A stretch of 27,707 bases of DNA from Pseudomonadota bacterium (GCA_020354085.1 CP070641.1:1426274-1453980), one strand, 5' to 3'; numbered from the stretch's first letter, positions 5,548 to 13,578 are shown. The notes: a model not told the origin generated them from the letters alone. Numbers and translations: made by a program.

Positions 5548-7737
5548 CTAACGACTACGGGCGCGGGTATTGGTGGCCCACTGTGGCGCGCTGACTTCGG
5601 ATAGTGTGGTTTCACCCGCCGGTTCGTAGTTGGCGTCCTCGTCCGTCGCCTGGAAGTAGTTGCCCTGGACGTAGTCGATCCCCAGGTTCCACAGCGAGGC
5701 GAGATTTTCGGCGGCCTCGACCGACTTGGCAACGACCTTCTTGTCGATCGCCTTCGCAACATCGACAGCGGCCTTGAGCGTGGTTTGATCGATCGGATCG
5801 GCGAGATTGCGGATCAGCGAGCCGTCGAGCTTGACGAACTCGATCGGCAGGTCGCGCAGATAGGTAAGGGTATCGACGGCGCGACCGAAATTGTCGATCG
5901 CAAAACGGCAGCCGATCTTGGTAACTGCCCAGACGAAGGTCTTCGCCTTCTCCGGTTGCTGGGCCAGATCGGATTCGTTGACCTCGAAGATCAAGTGTTC
6001 CGGTTTTATGCCTACGGCGCGCACGCCTTGAATGATGAGCGGTACCAAGTCTGCATCGGTGAAGGCAGACGGCGCCATGTTGATAAAGAAGCTGGCAGCC
6101 CGTCCCTCGCGGTGCAATTCGCCTAGGGCGACGATTGCTTGGCGTACCACCCAGCGGTCAATGGCCATCGACAGCCCGCTCGCCTCCGCGGCGGGCATGA
6201 ATTGACCAGCGGTGATAAGCGATTCGTCGTCGGCCACCATGCGGACCAACACCTCGAACAGTTCAGCGGCTTCACCGTGTAGATTGATGACCGGCTGATA
6301 AGTGAGCTGGAAGCCGTCTTTCTTGAGCGCGTTTTCAATGCGCGCCGACCAGTCGTCGCTCGCCGCGCTCGCCACGGGGGCAGGCGTGGGCACGGCCGTT
6401 GGCGGTGCGGCAGCACGCTCGGGCATGGGCGCCGCGGCGATGGTCGGGGCCGACTCGGGTGGAGCAGCCCTTTCCGGTGCCGGGCGTGTGCGTTGCGAGG
6501 CCTGGTAGGCCTTTAGCATGATCTTTTGCGCGCTTTCGGCATGTTCGTCGATGGCAGTAACGCCGAGCGTGCAGTGGCAATGATAGGTCTTGCCGCCTTC
6601 CGTAAAAGATGTGTCCTTAAGCGCCTTGTGCAGCGCGTCGGAGATATCCTGCAATTCGTGACTGCTCTTGTTGACGAGCAGGGCGGCGAACTCGTCACCG
6701 CCGAAGCGTGCGAGCAGCACGTTCTCGCCTAAACGCTCGCGGAACAGGCGCGCGACCTTGATGAGTAGCCGATCGCCTGCCGCGTAACCGAGGGTATCGT
6801 TGATCTGCTTGAGCTGTTCGAGGTCGATATAAAGAATCGTCGCGCGTGCCGCGGCACGACGCACCATCTCCACCATCTTGGTGACTTCCTGGATGAAGTG
6901 GTGCCGGTTGTAAAGGCCGGTGAGCGGGTCGTGCTGATTAAGAAACTGCAGCTTGGATTCGACCGCTTTGCGCTTGGAGACATCGACTGCGGCGAGCTGC
7001 ACGGCATTCTCGCCCTCGAGTTGAATCGCGGAAGCACCGATTTCGACGTGCAGACGCGTACCGTCTTGTTTCAGGCCGACGAACTCTTGCGCCTCGGGTT
7101 CGGTTAGCTTCGCGCCCTTGCGGAGCAGGTCTTTGAAGCGCGGATGGTCGCTCTTGTCGATCAAGTTTAACACCGGGATGCCTTCCAGATCCGACAGCTG
7201 TTCGTACCCGAACAGCTCCAGGTAAGCCTTGTTGGCGTCGACGTGCATGCCGTCTTGGCAGTAGCAGATGGCGTCGCGTGAACCCTCGATCACGGCGTGA
7301 TGCTTGTGTTCCATCTCCTTGACTGTGCGTGAGGCCTCGGCGAGCGCGCGCCGGCCCTCCGCGGCCTTGAGCTCGCGCTCCAACGCCGGTGTCAGGCGCG
7401 CGAGTTGGCCCTTCACCACGACGTCGTGAATGCCGAGGCGCATGATGCGCAACACATCGTCGTCCTTGATTTGACGGGTGACGACCACGAACGGCAGGTC
7501 GAGGTTGGCGCTGCGCATCAGATCGTGTGCCATTTGCGCGCCGAAGTGCGGCAGGCTGAACTCCGAAATAATGGCGTCCCAATTGCCCTTGTCCAGGGCC
7601 GCCTGCATGCCGGTCAAGTCCTGGACGCGCGATTGCTTCAGCATGTAGCCATTCTTGCGAATCGCCTGAACCGACGCCTCGGCATCGTCGGGAGAATCAT
7701 CGACGATCAGCAGTCGCAGTATTTTCTTTTCGGCCAT
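5548..7737 (-). CDS. FimX-like REC-PAS-GGDEF-EAL c-di-GMP protein
   Basis: A 729-residue cytoplasmic protein. Domains: receiver-like (about 6-125), PAS (about 143-255), GGDEF (about 265-410), a Pro/Ala-rich linker (about 418-460) and EAL (about 463-700). The order matches Pseudomonas aeruginosa FimX, a c-di-GMP-binding effector that controls type IV pilus assembly. The receiver has D13/D14 and K109, but the phosphoacceptor position is Glu (E59 in IISEFSLP). GGDEF is intact at 346-350 and lacks the RxxD inhibitory site. The EAL domain is degenerate: EVL at 495-497, DN in place of DD at 615-616, and Lys 671 where the catalytic Glu of AEGVE is expected. I infer a non-hydrolysing c-di-GMP sensor. 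No pilus genes are nearby. It starts 25 bases after the fbpC-like gene. Confidence 0.85.
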   Translation of the reverse strand: MAEKKILRLLIVDDSPDDAEASVQAIRKNGYMLKQSRVQDLTGMQAALDKGNWDAIISEFSLPHFGAQMAHDLMRSANLDLPFVVVTRQIKDDDVLRIMRLGIHDVVVKGQLARLTPALERELKAAEGRRALAEASRTVKEMEHKHHAVIEGSRDAICYCQDGMHVDANKAYLELFGYEQLSDLEGIPVLNLIDKSDHPRFKDLLRKGAKLTEPEAQEFVGLKQDGTRLHVEIGASAIQLEGENAVQLAAVDVSKRKAVESKLQFLNQHDPLTGLYNRHHFIQEVTKMVEMVRRAAARATILYIDLEQLKQINDTLGYAAGDRLLIKVARLFRERLGENVLLARFGGDEFAALLVNKSSHELQDISDALHKALKDTSFTEGGKTYHCHCTLGVTAIDEHAESAQKIMLKAYQASQRTRPAPERAAPPESAPTIAAAPMPERAAAPPTAVPTPAPVASAASDDWSARIENALKKDGFQLTYQPVINLHGEAAELFEVLVRMVADDESLITAGQFMPAAEASGLSMAIDRWVVRQAIVALGELHREGRAASFFINMAPSAFTDADLVPLIIQGVRAVGIKPEHLIFEVNESDLAQQPEKAKTFVWAVTKIGCRFAIDNFGRAVDTLTYLRDLPIEFVKLDGSLIRNLADPIDQTTLKAAVDVAKAIDKKVVAKSVEAAENLASLWNLGIDYVQGNYFQATDEDANYEPAGETTLSEVSAPQWATNTRARSR

Positions 7738-7762
7738 GTGCTCTTCAAGATCAAAACAATCG

Positions 7763-8839
7763 CTACGAACTTATCGGAAACGCCACCAAGTGATCGGCCT
7801 GCACGCGAATACCGACACGCTCGCCCGGCCGGTGGTCGGCATGGCTCGGAAACAGCGACAGCAGCCGCCCGCCGCTCGGGAGTTGCAGCGTGTACAGGAT
7901 TTCCGCTCCTTTGAACGCCCGCTGCACGATCACCGCCTGCAGCGCACTGCCCGAGTCCGGCACGATGTCGTCCGGCCGTAATAGGACCTCGATCCGTGTC
8001 CCTTTCGACCAAGTATAGGCGCGGTTGCCCTTGTATACCCCAATTTCGGTCTCGACCGTGTCCGGCGCGAGCAGGGTACCCGGCAGGAACACCCCCTGGC
8101 CAATGAAATCGGCGACAAATCGGCAGCTGGGCTCGTGGTAAAGGTTGTAGGGGGTATCCCACTGCAAAATTCGGCCTTCGTGCATGACCCCTACCAAATC
8201 GCCCAGGGCGAAGGCTTCGTGCTGGTCGTGGGTGACCAATACTGCGGTAGTTCCCCTTGTTTTCAGTATGTTGCGCACTTCGGCCGACAGGCGCTCGCGC
8301 ATTTCCACGTCCAGGCTGGAGAACGGCTCGTCCATCAGTATTAGATCGGGACGCGGTGCGAGCGCGCGCGCCAGGGCCACGCGCTGTTGTTGGCCGCCCG
8401 ATAGCTCGTGCGGGTAGCGCTCCGCCATGTCCGCCAGGCCGACCAGCTCCAATACCTCCGACACGATCTGCGCTTTCTCCGTGCGCCCCTCGCGTCGCAG
8501 ACCGAAGCCAACATTGTGGGCGACGGATAAATGTGGGAATAGGGCGTGGTCTTGGAACACCATCCCTAGGGAGCGACGTTCCGGCGGCAATGTGAAACCG
8601 GCGCGCGAGACAAGTACGCCCTGTATGCGGATCTCGCCCGCGTCCAAATTATGAAACCCTGCCACCGCGCGCAGAACTGTGGTCTTACCGCACCCCGACG
8701 GACCCAGCAGACAGACGATGTCGCCCGCATTCACGTGGGCCGACAGCCCGCGCACCGCCTCGCGCCCGTCATAGCGGCACTCGATGTCTTTGATGACAAG
8801 GAGCGGCGAGGTGACGGGCGCTGACATGGGGCTGGCCAT
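7763..8839 (-). CDS. fbpC: ABC transporter ATPase, ferric-iron (FbpC) type
   Basis: A 358-residue ATPase of the CUT1/Fe(III)/spermidine importer class. It has Walker A GPSGCGKT (about 47-54), the Q-loop VFQDHALFPH, signature LSGGQQQR, Walker B LILMDEPFSSLD and the switch His in VTHDQHE. A C-terminal TOBE-like regulatory domain (about 245-355) follows. The Q-loop wording and overall architecture favour FbpC, but PotA-, CysA- or sulfate/molybdate-type substrates cannot be excluded. No permease or periplasmic binding protein lies in the window, so the partner genes must be elsewhere. ATG 8839 and ATG 8827 are both possible starts and neither has a good Shine-Dalgarno. It lies 81 bases downstream of argF. 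Confidence 0.75.
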   Translation of the reverse strand: MASPMSAPVTSPLLVIKDIECRYDGREAVRGLSAHVNAGDIVCLLGPSGCGKTTVLRAVAGFHNLDAGEIRIQGVLVSRAGFTLPPERRSLGMVFQDHALFPHLSVAHNVGFGLRREGRTEKAQIVSEVLELVGLADMAERYPHELSGGQQQRVALARALAPRPDLILMDEPFSSLDVEMRERLSAEVRNILKTRGTTAVLVTHDQHEAFALGDLVGVMHEGRILQWDTPYNLYHEPSCRFVADFIGQGVFLPGTLLAPDTVETEIGVYKGNRAYTWSKGTRIEVLLRPDDIVPDSGSALQAVIVQRAFKGAEILYTLQLPSGGRLLSLFPSHADHRPGERVGIRVQADHLVAFPISS

Positions 8840-8920
8840 AGTATCAAATGTAGTGAATTTGGATGGCGAACGCGGTCGCCTAGAGTACGGAATCGTCCAG
8901 TCGCCGTGCCGCTCCCACGC

Positions 8921-9823
8921 CTAACGCAGCAAATATTCGAGCAACGCCTTCTGCGCGTGTAGCCGGTTTTCGGCCTCGTCCCAGACCACGCTCTGCGGAC
9001 CGTCGATGACCTCGGCGGCGACCTCGTGGCCGCGGTAGGCGGGCAGGCAGTGCATGAACAGGGCGTCGGGGTTGGCGTGGCGCATGAGTGAGCGGTCGAC
9101 TTGAAACCCGCTGAAGGCCTTGAGGCGTTCGCTCTTTTCGTCTTCCTGTCCCATGCTGGCCCACGTGTCGGTGACCACGATATCGGCACCGCGCGCCGCG
9201 GCCTGCGGGTCGGTCATGACCGCTACGCGCCCTGGACAGCAGGCAAGGATGTCGGAATTCGGCCCGTAACCGGCTGGGCTCGCCACCCGCAGGTGAAAAT
9301 CGAACTGCTGGGCGGCGTGTATCCAGGAGTTGCACACGTTGTTGCCGTCGCCTATCCAGGCGGCGGTTTTACCGCGAATGTCACCGCGGTACTCGATATA
9401 AGTCTGAACGTCGGCCAGCAATTGGCAGGGATGGTGGAGATCTGACAATGCGTTGATCACCGGCGCATGCGAATGCCCGGCAAAGCGCTCGATCATTGCA
9501 TGACTGTTCGCGCGGATGACGATTACGTCCACCATGCGCGACATGGCGCGTGCCATGTCCTCTACCGGCTCGCCGCGATCGAGCTGCGTATCGCGTGGCG
9601 ACAGAAACATGGTCGACCCGCCGAGTTGCGCCATGCCGGCCTCGAACGACACGCGTGTGCGTGTCGACGCCTTTTCGAACACCATGGCGAGCGTCCTGCC
9701 CGTAAGCACGCGCGGATCCTGACGTTCACCGTGGAGACGCTTGAGTTGCGTAGCACGCTCCAACAGCCGCGCGAGCTCTTGCGGGGCAAAATCGAGCAGC
9801 GTTAAGAAATGACGGGCCGGCAC
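8921..9823 (-). CDS. argF: Ornithine carbamoyltransferase
   Basis: A 300-residue anabolic enzyme that joins ornithine and carbamoyl phosphate to give citrulline in cytoplasmic arginine synthesis. The carbamoyl-phosphate loop STRTR is at 53-57, HPCQ at 131-134, the ornithine-binding DTWASMGQE at 219-227 and HCLP at 258-261. The length fits the family. The start is GTG (9821-9823), immediately after the argD stop (9824-9826), with a GGGAGG Shine-Dalgarno inside the end of argD. The pair is therefore translationally coupled. Confidence 0.96.
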   Translation of the reverse strand: MPARHFLTLLDFAPQELARLLERATQLKRLHGERQDPRVLTGRTLAMVFEKASTRTRVSFEAGMAQLGGSTMFLSPRDTQLDRGEPVEDMARAMSRMVDVIVIRANSHAMIERFAGHSHAPVINALSDLHHPCQLLADVQTYIEYRGDIRGKTAAWIGDGNNVCNSWIHAAQQFDFHLRVASPAGYGPNSDILACCPGRVAVMTDPQAAARGADIVVTDTWASMGQEDEKSERLKAFSGFQVDRSLMRHANPDALFMHCLPAYRGHEVAAEVIDGPQSVVWDEAENRLHAQKALLEYLLR

Positions 9824-11002
9824 TTAGCCTCCCAGGAATCTCCGAATCACACGCGCCACACCTTGCGCGATCTGGTCTGCCTCGTCGTCGCTCAAAATAA
9901 GCGGCGGCAGCAGGCGCACGACGCTGTCGGCGGTCACATTTACGAGCAGGCCGTCGTCTAGCGCCAGTTTCATAATTTCTTTGCAGGGCCGATCGAGCTC
10001 GACGGCCAACATCAGGCCTTGGCCTCGTATGTCGCGCACGCCGGCAACATTTGCCAGTTGTGTCCGCAGCCCATTAAGTATTCGATCGCCCAGCAGAGCG
10101 GCGCGCGCATCGAGCTTGCCTTGCTCCAAGAGATCAATCACGGTCAACGCGACACGACTGACCAGCGGGTTGCCGCTGAAGGTGGAGCCATGGTTGCCGA
10201 GTTGAAACACCTGGGCGGCCGCGCCGCGCGCAAGGCACGCACCGATCGGCACGCCATTGCCCAAGCCCTTGGCGAGCGTGAGCACGTCGGGGACGATACC
10301 CGTGTGCTCGAAGGCAAACCACTTGCCGGTGCGGCACATGCCGGTTTGAATTTCGTCGAGCATCAGCAACCAGCCGCGCTCGTCGCAAACCCGCCGCAGC
10401 CCTTCGAGGTAATCGGGCGTCGGGATATTGATTCCACCTTCGCCGGTGACAGGTTCAACCAAGATGGCGACCACATCCTTGTTGTTGTCGGCGACCTGCG
10501 TGACCGCATTCAGGTCGTTGTACGGCACCCGGTTGAACCCCGTGACCAGCGGTTCGAAGCCGGCCTGGATCTTGCGATTGCCAGTGGCCGACAGGGTTGC
10601 CAGCGTGCGGCCGTGGAAGCTGCCCTCGGTGACGATGATCGTCGGGTTCAGGATCTTCTTCTTGTTGCCGTAAAGCCGCGCGAGCTTGATAGCGGTCTCA
10701 TTGGCCTCCGCTCCGGAATTGCAGAAAAACACATTGTCCATGCCCGCGCGCTTGCACAGGCGCTCGGCGAGCTGCGCCTGCAATGGAATCTCGTACCAGT
10801 TCGAGGTGTGCAGCAGGCGACCGGCCTGGTCGCAGATGGCCTGGGCAATGTCCGGGTGGGCATGGCCCAAGCCGACGACTGCGACGCCACACATGGCGTC
10901 GAGATATTTGCGACCTTTGCTGTCCCACAGCCAGGCGCCCTTGCCGTGCGTGAAGGCCACGGGCAGGGGGGCAAATACCGGCATTTGATAAGACGTTGAC
11001 AT
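9824..11002 (-). CDS. argD: Acetylornithine aminotransferase
   Basis: A 392-residue class III PLP aminotransferase that converts N-acetylglutamate semialdehyde to N-acetylornithine; the family often also acts on succinyl-diaminopimelate. It shows SGAEAN (96-101), the PLP-contacting D216 in LMLDEIQTGMCRTG, and the Schiff-base lysine K245 in LTLAKGLGNG. Length and the closing segment are ordinary. It is first in the argD-argF pair. Upstream lie a possible sigma70 promoter and a terminator-like hairpin. The Shine-Dalgarno site is weak. I see no clear ArgR box. Confidence 0.95.
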   Translation of the reverse strand: MSTSYQMPVFAPLPVAFTHGKGAWLWDSKGRKYLDAMCGVAVVGLGHAHPDIAQAICDQAGRLLHTSNWYEIPLQAQLAERLCKRAGMDNVFFCNSGAEANETAIKLARLYGNKKKILNPTIIVTEGSFHGRTLATLSATGNRKIQAGFEPLVTGFNRVPYNDLNAVTQVADNNKDVVAILVEPVTGEGGINIPTPDYLEGLRRVCDERGWLLMLDEIQTGMCRTGKWFAFEHTGIVPDVLTLAKGLGNGVPIGACLARGAAAQVFQLGNHGSTFSGNPLVSRVALTVIDLLEQGKLDARAALLGDRILNGLRTQLANVAGVRDIRGQGLMLAVELDRPCKEIMKLALDDGLLVNVTADSVVRLLPPLILSDDEADQIAQGVARVIRRFLGG

Positions 11003-11032
11003 CTCGATTTTCGACTAGCAATAAACGACAAA

Positions 11033-11052
11033 GGCGCCCAACGCGGGGCGCC
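11033..11052 (-). terminator. Terminator-like hairpin in the argD leader
   Basis: A 7-bp perfect stem (GGCGCCC at 11033-11039 with GGGCGCC at 11046-11052, 6-base loop) is followed on the - strand by TTTGTCGTTTATT. It lies 30 bases upstream of argD. It may be an attenuator if the promoter at 11071-11098 is real, or a second terminator in tandem with the one at 11119-11150. Confidence 0.45.
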
Positions 11053-11070
11053 GTCTTTCAGAAGCTCGAA

Positions 11071-11098
11071 ATTCTAGCTAAATACCGTGGTCGCGCAA
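11071..11098 (-). promoter_or_regulatory. Possible sigma70 promoter for argD
   Basis: On the - strand, TTGCGC (11093-11098) and TAGAAT (11071-11076) are separated by 16 bases. The -10 box is good and the -35 box is moderate. It sits between the upstream terminator and argD. Confidence 0.35.
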
Positions 11099-11118
11099 GG
11101 TTCGCGCGAATTCTAACG

Positions 11119-11150
11119 AAAAAGCCCGACCCCCTTGGGGCCGGGCTTTA
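11119..11150 (-). terminator. Intrinsic terminator after the PuuD-like gene
   Basis: The stem AAAGCCCG-a-CCCC pairs with GGGG-c-CGGGCTTT around a short loop, with one mismatch. Five T's follow on the - strand. It lies 21 bases beyond the stop codon at 11171. An A/T-rich flank on both sides could let it work in both directions. Confidence 0.8.
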
Positions 11151-11170
11151 TTCCGACATTACCGAGGGGC

Positions 11171-11665
11171 TTACTTGACGAACAGGGCCGCGCCGTGCGG
11201 ACCGGCCACCATGAAAAACAGCATCGGCAGCGACAGCATGGTGTTGGTGCGCGAAGCCAAAAAGGCCACGCGCGCTGATTTGGCCTTGGTGGCGTCGTCC
11301 GCGGGCACGATGCCGAGAACCTTCTTTTGGTTCGGCCAGATCAGTACCCAGACGTTGAACAGCATGATCGTGCCGAGCCAAGCGCCCATGCCGATCGGGG
11401 CGGCGCCACCTTTGAGCAAGAACGCGTTACCGAGGCCGATGCCGGAGCGCTCCAGGTAGTAGGCACCCGAGAGCCAGGTTACCAGCGCCGCCCAGCGGAA
11501 CCACAGCAGAGCGAGTGGCGCGACATGCTTGGTGATTCCGGCGGCGGTGTTGTCCGCCTTGGCCTTGGGCAGGGCGACCGCCTGCACCAGGTTGAAGTAA
11601 TACAGCAGACCGATCCACGCGATACCAGCAACGACGTGCAACCAGCGGTCAATAAGTAGATCCAT
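11171..11665 (-). CDS. PuuD/urate-oxidase N-terminal-type membrane protein
   Basis: A 164-residue integral membrane protein with four probable helices (about 5-30, 48-71, 88-111 and 138-161). The opening, with DRWLHVVAGIAWIG and LYYFNLVQ, and the later MGAWLGTIMLFNVWVLIWP match the membrane domain at the N-terminus of the PuuD urate hydroxylase family (COG3748). His 10, His 47 and the His of AGPHGAA are candidate haem or metal ligands. The C-terminal cytochrome c domain of full PuuD is absent, so urate oxidation should not be assumed; a membrane redox role is possible. An AAGGGGAG lies upstream. The gene follows a 32-residue microprotein gene and is closed by a terminator. Confidence 0.75.
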   Translation of the reverse strand: MDLLIDRWLHVVAGIAWIGLLYYFNLVQAVALPKAKADNTAAGITKHVAPLALLWFRWAALVTWLSGAYYLERSGIGLGNAFLLKGGAAPIGMGAWLGTIMLFNVWVLIWPNQKKVLGIVPADDATKAKSARVAFLASRTNTMLSLPMLFFMVAGPHGAALFVK

Positions 11666-11720
11666 AATGGCAACTCCCCTTGGTGATTTCTTGATGCTTG
11701 TGTGTAGAGTCCGCGCCGAA

Positions 11721-11819
11721 TTACTTCATCAAGAAGTTGGCGACGATGACGTACAGGATGGCAGTGAGCACGAGGCCGGAGATGATGGTGCCCAAGATGC
11801 TGTCCAGTGGATTTTTCAT
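11721..11819 (-). CDS. 32-residue single-pass membrane microprotein
   Basis: ATG at 11817-11819 opens a 32-codon frame ending in TAA at 11721-11723. The protein has a short polar start (MKNPLDS), one hydrophobic helix (about residues 8-29) and a terminal Lys. GAGGGA precedes the start. It is 55 bases upstream of the PuuD-like gene on the same strand, so the two are probably cotranscribed. Tiny one-helix subunits of this form often stabilise membrane redox complexes (CcoQ- or CydX-like in concept); I infer only a possible partnership with the neighbour. It is short enough to be missed by standard gene callers. Confidence 0.6.
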   Translation of the reverse strand: MKNPLDSILGTIISGLVLTAILYVIVANFLMK

Positions 11820-12165
11820 GACATTGTCCCTCAGTAACGTGACAGATAAAGAAACTAAATACTTGAGTATTTTTGTCGGGCGCTAGGGTAAGGGAGTTAA
11901 CTTCGGATTTCAAGCCGCAATCACGCCTACTCGAATCTCAGGACCAACGAGCGTAGCGAGTAGGGCTTCCGATTCGGCGCGCGGCCTGCCGCACAGAGAT
12001 GTGTAAATGCCGCGTGAGGACATGGAGTGGCCGAAGCGGCCTCGGCTCGATCCCATCACCGAAGCCGCATGCGCGCCGTCTCTCGCTCTGGTATTCTGCT
12101 GCGCCCTACCTCCTCCATCCTTGGAGTCGTGGCGCGCGGCCACCCGCACCCTGTTGCGCGGATCG
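11820..12165. other. 346-bp intergenic region with inverted repeats
   Basis: This gap runs from the microprotein start to the glcD-like stop. It contains inverted repeats (CCTACTCG at 11926-11933 with CGAGTAGG at 11957-11964; CGAATC at 11932-11937 with GATTCG at 11971-11976) and a GGCC-GAAGC-GGCC hairpin near 12029-12045. It looks like degenerate or dispersed-repeat DNA. The promoter of the microprotein/PuuD-like unit should lie at the low-coordinate end. I see no convincing gene. Confidence 0.4.
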
Positions 12166-13578
12166 TTAGCGATCCGGGAAGACCTTGCCGGGATTGAGTA
12201 TGCCCTTGGGATCAAACTGCTGTTTGATAGCACGCATCAGCGCGAGCGTGGCGGGATCGATGGCACGGTCGACGTATTGGCGCTTGGCTAGGCCGATGCC
12301 GTGCTCGCCCGAAAGCGTTCCGCCCAGCGCGAGGACGGTATCGAACACATGCGACAGGCATGGCAGCGCATTTTGTTCCTGCGTGGGGCTCTGCGTGTCG
12401 TAGAGCAGATTGACATGGATATTGCCATTGCCGCCATGGCCGAAGTTGACGATTGGTATACCGTATTCGCGACTCAGGCGTTCCAGTGCGTCAATCAGTT
12501 CTGGAATACGCGACACCGGCACGACCACGTCTTCGTTAAGTTTGTTGGGCGCGATGGTGCGCAAGGCGGGTGAGAGCGCCTTGCGTGTCGCCCATAGGGC
12601 GGCGTTGTCCTCGTTGTTGCGGGCGCTGGCAAATTCCAGCAGGCCGTCGTTTCGCGCCGCCTGCGAGATCGCAGTGGTCGCGGTGTCCATCGCCGCTTCC
12701 ATCCCGTCGACTTCGATTATGAGCAACGCGCCAGCAGCGCTCGGCAGCTCGTGGGCACCGCCATTGGGTTCCTGTGTCCTTGCGTAGCGACGGATCAGAT
12801 CGATCGACGATTTGTCGATGAACTCAAGCACGCTTGGTGTCACTGACTGCGTCATGATCGCGACCACCGCTTGGGTGGCGCTGCGGATATCACGATAGAC
12901 CGCGCGCAATGTGCGCCGAGCTTCGGGCAAGGGCGTGAGCTTAAGCGTGGCTTGTGTCACGATTGCAAGCGTGCCTTCCGAGCCGACCAGCAGGCGCGTA
13001 AGGTCGAAGCCGACGGCGCTTTTGGTGGTGCGCGTGCCGGTATGGATGACCTCGCCTGCTCCCGTTACGGCGCTTAAGCCCAGGATGTTGTCGCGCGTGG
13101 CGCCGTATTTAACGGCGCGCGGGCCGCCAGCGTTCAAGGCGATATTGCCGCCGACCGTGCAGTAGGCGCTGCTTGTTGGATCGGGCGGCCAAAAGAATCC
13201 GTGCTGCGCTGCGCGTTCCTGGACCAGTGCGTTGGTAACGCCGGGCTCGACGATCATGAGTCGATTGGCCGGATCCATTTCTACGATGCGCGCCATCCGC
13301 TCCAGCGCCAAGACCAGGCCGGCATGTGTCGGCACGGAACTGCCGGTGGTGCCGGTCCCGCGCCCACGCGCAACGATCGGCACACCGAATTCCGCGCACA
13401 ACCGCACGCAATCACGCACCTGTTCCTCGCGGGTAATGAAGGCAACGACATCGGGCGGAACGTGACGGCGCGAGTTGTCGTAGCCGTAAGTCCAGCAGTC
13501 GGCGGGATCGGTAAGCAAGTTTCCCGGGCCGGCAATCGCCCCAAGCCGGTCGAGGAAGGCTGCTGGCGGCTCAGCCAT
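12166..13578 (-). CDS. FAD-binding oxidase, GlcD/D-lactate dehydrogenase family
   Basis: A 470-residue flavoprotein of the FAD-linked oxidase (PCMH) superfamily. The FAD-binding half contains VARGRGTGTTGSSVP, the CTVGGNIALNAGGPRAVKYG loop and GSEGTLAIVTQATLKLTP. The C-terminal half ends with NFGHGGNGNIHVN, SGEHGIGLAKR and NPGKVFP, typical of glycolate oxidase subunit GlcD and of D-lactate or D-2-hydroxyglutarate dehydrogenases. No glcE or glcF is adjacent, so a stand-alone D-2-hydroxyacid dehydrogenase is the safer call; the substrate cannot be set from sequence. It is the last gene of the lpoA group and overlaps the rfaE2 end by 8 bases, which suggests coupling, though its biochemistry has no obvious link to its neighbours. 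Confidence 0.85.
   Translation of the reverse strand: MAEPPAAFLDRLGAIAGPGNLLTDPADCWTYGYDNSRRHVPPDVVAFITREEQVRDCVRLCAEFGVPIVARGRGTGTTGSSVPTHAGLVLALERMARIVEMDPANRLMIVEPGVTNALVQERAAQHGFFWPPDPTSSAYCTVGGNIALNAGGPRAVKYGATRDNILGLSAVTGAGEVIHTGTRTTKSAVGFDLTRLLVGSEGTLAIVTQATLKLTPLPEARRTLRAVYRDIRSATQAVVAIMTQSVTPSVLEFIDKSSIDLIRRYARTQEPNGGAHELPSAAGALLIIEVDGMEAAMDTATTAISQAARNDGLLEFASARNNEDNAALWATRKALSPALRTIAPNKLNEDVVVPVSRIPELIDALERLSREYGIPIVNFGHGGNGNIHVNLLYDTQSPTQEQNALPCLSHVFDTVLALGGTLSGEHGIGLAKRQYVDRAIDPATLALMRAIKQQFDPKGILNPGKVFPDR

Noticed and set aside
8865..8880. GGCGA/TCGCC hairpin between argF and the fbpC-like gene, considered as a terminator
   Set aside because: Five-base stem without a T-run; too weak to support.
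10019..10999. Long + strand frame of 326 codons antisense to argD
   Set aside because: argD is certain on the other strand with all catalytic motifs; the frame is a codon-bias shadow typical of GC-rich DNA.
12160..12175. GGATCG-TTAG-CGATCC hairpin over the glcD-like stop codon, considered as a terminator
   Set aside because: No U-tract follows on the - strand; the short stem may be chance.
11910..12233. Open - strand frame of 107 codons in the gap before the microprotein
   Set aside because: It overlaps the end of the glcD-like gene, is Arg/Ser-rich like non-coding GC-rich DNA, and lies across inverted repeats; more likely part of a repeat than a gene.
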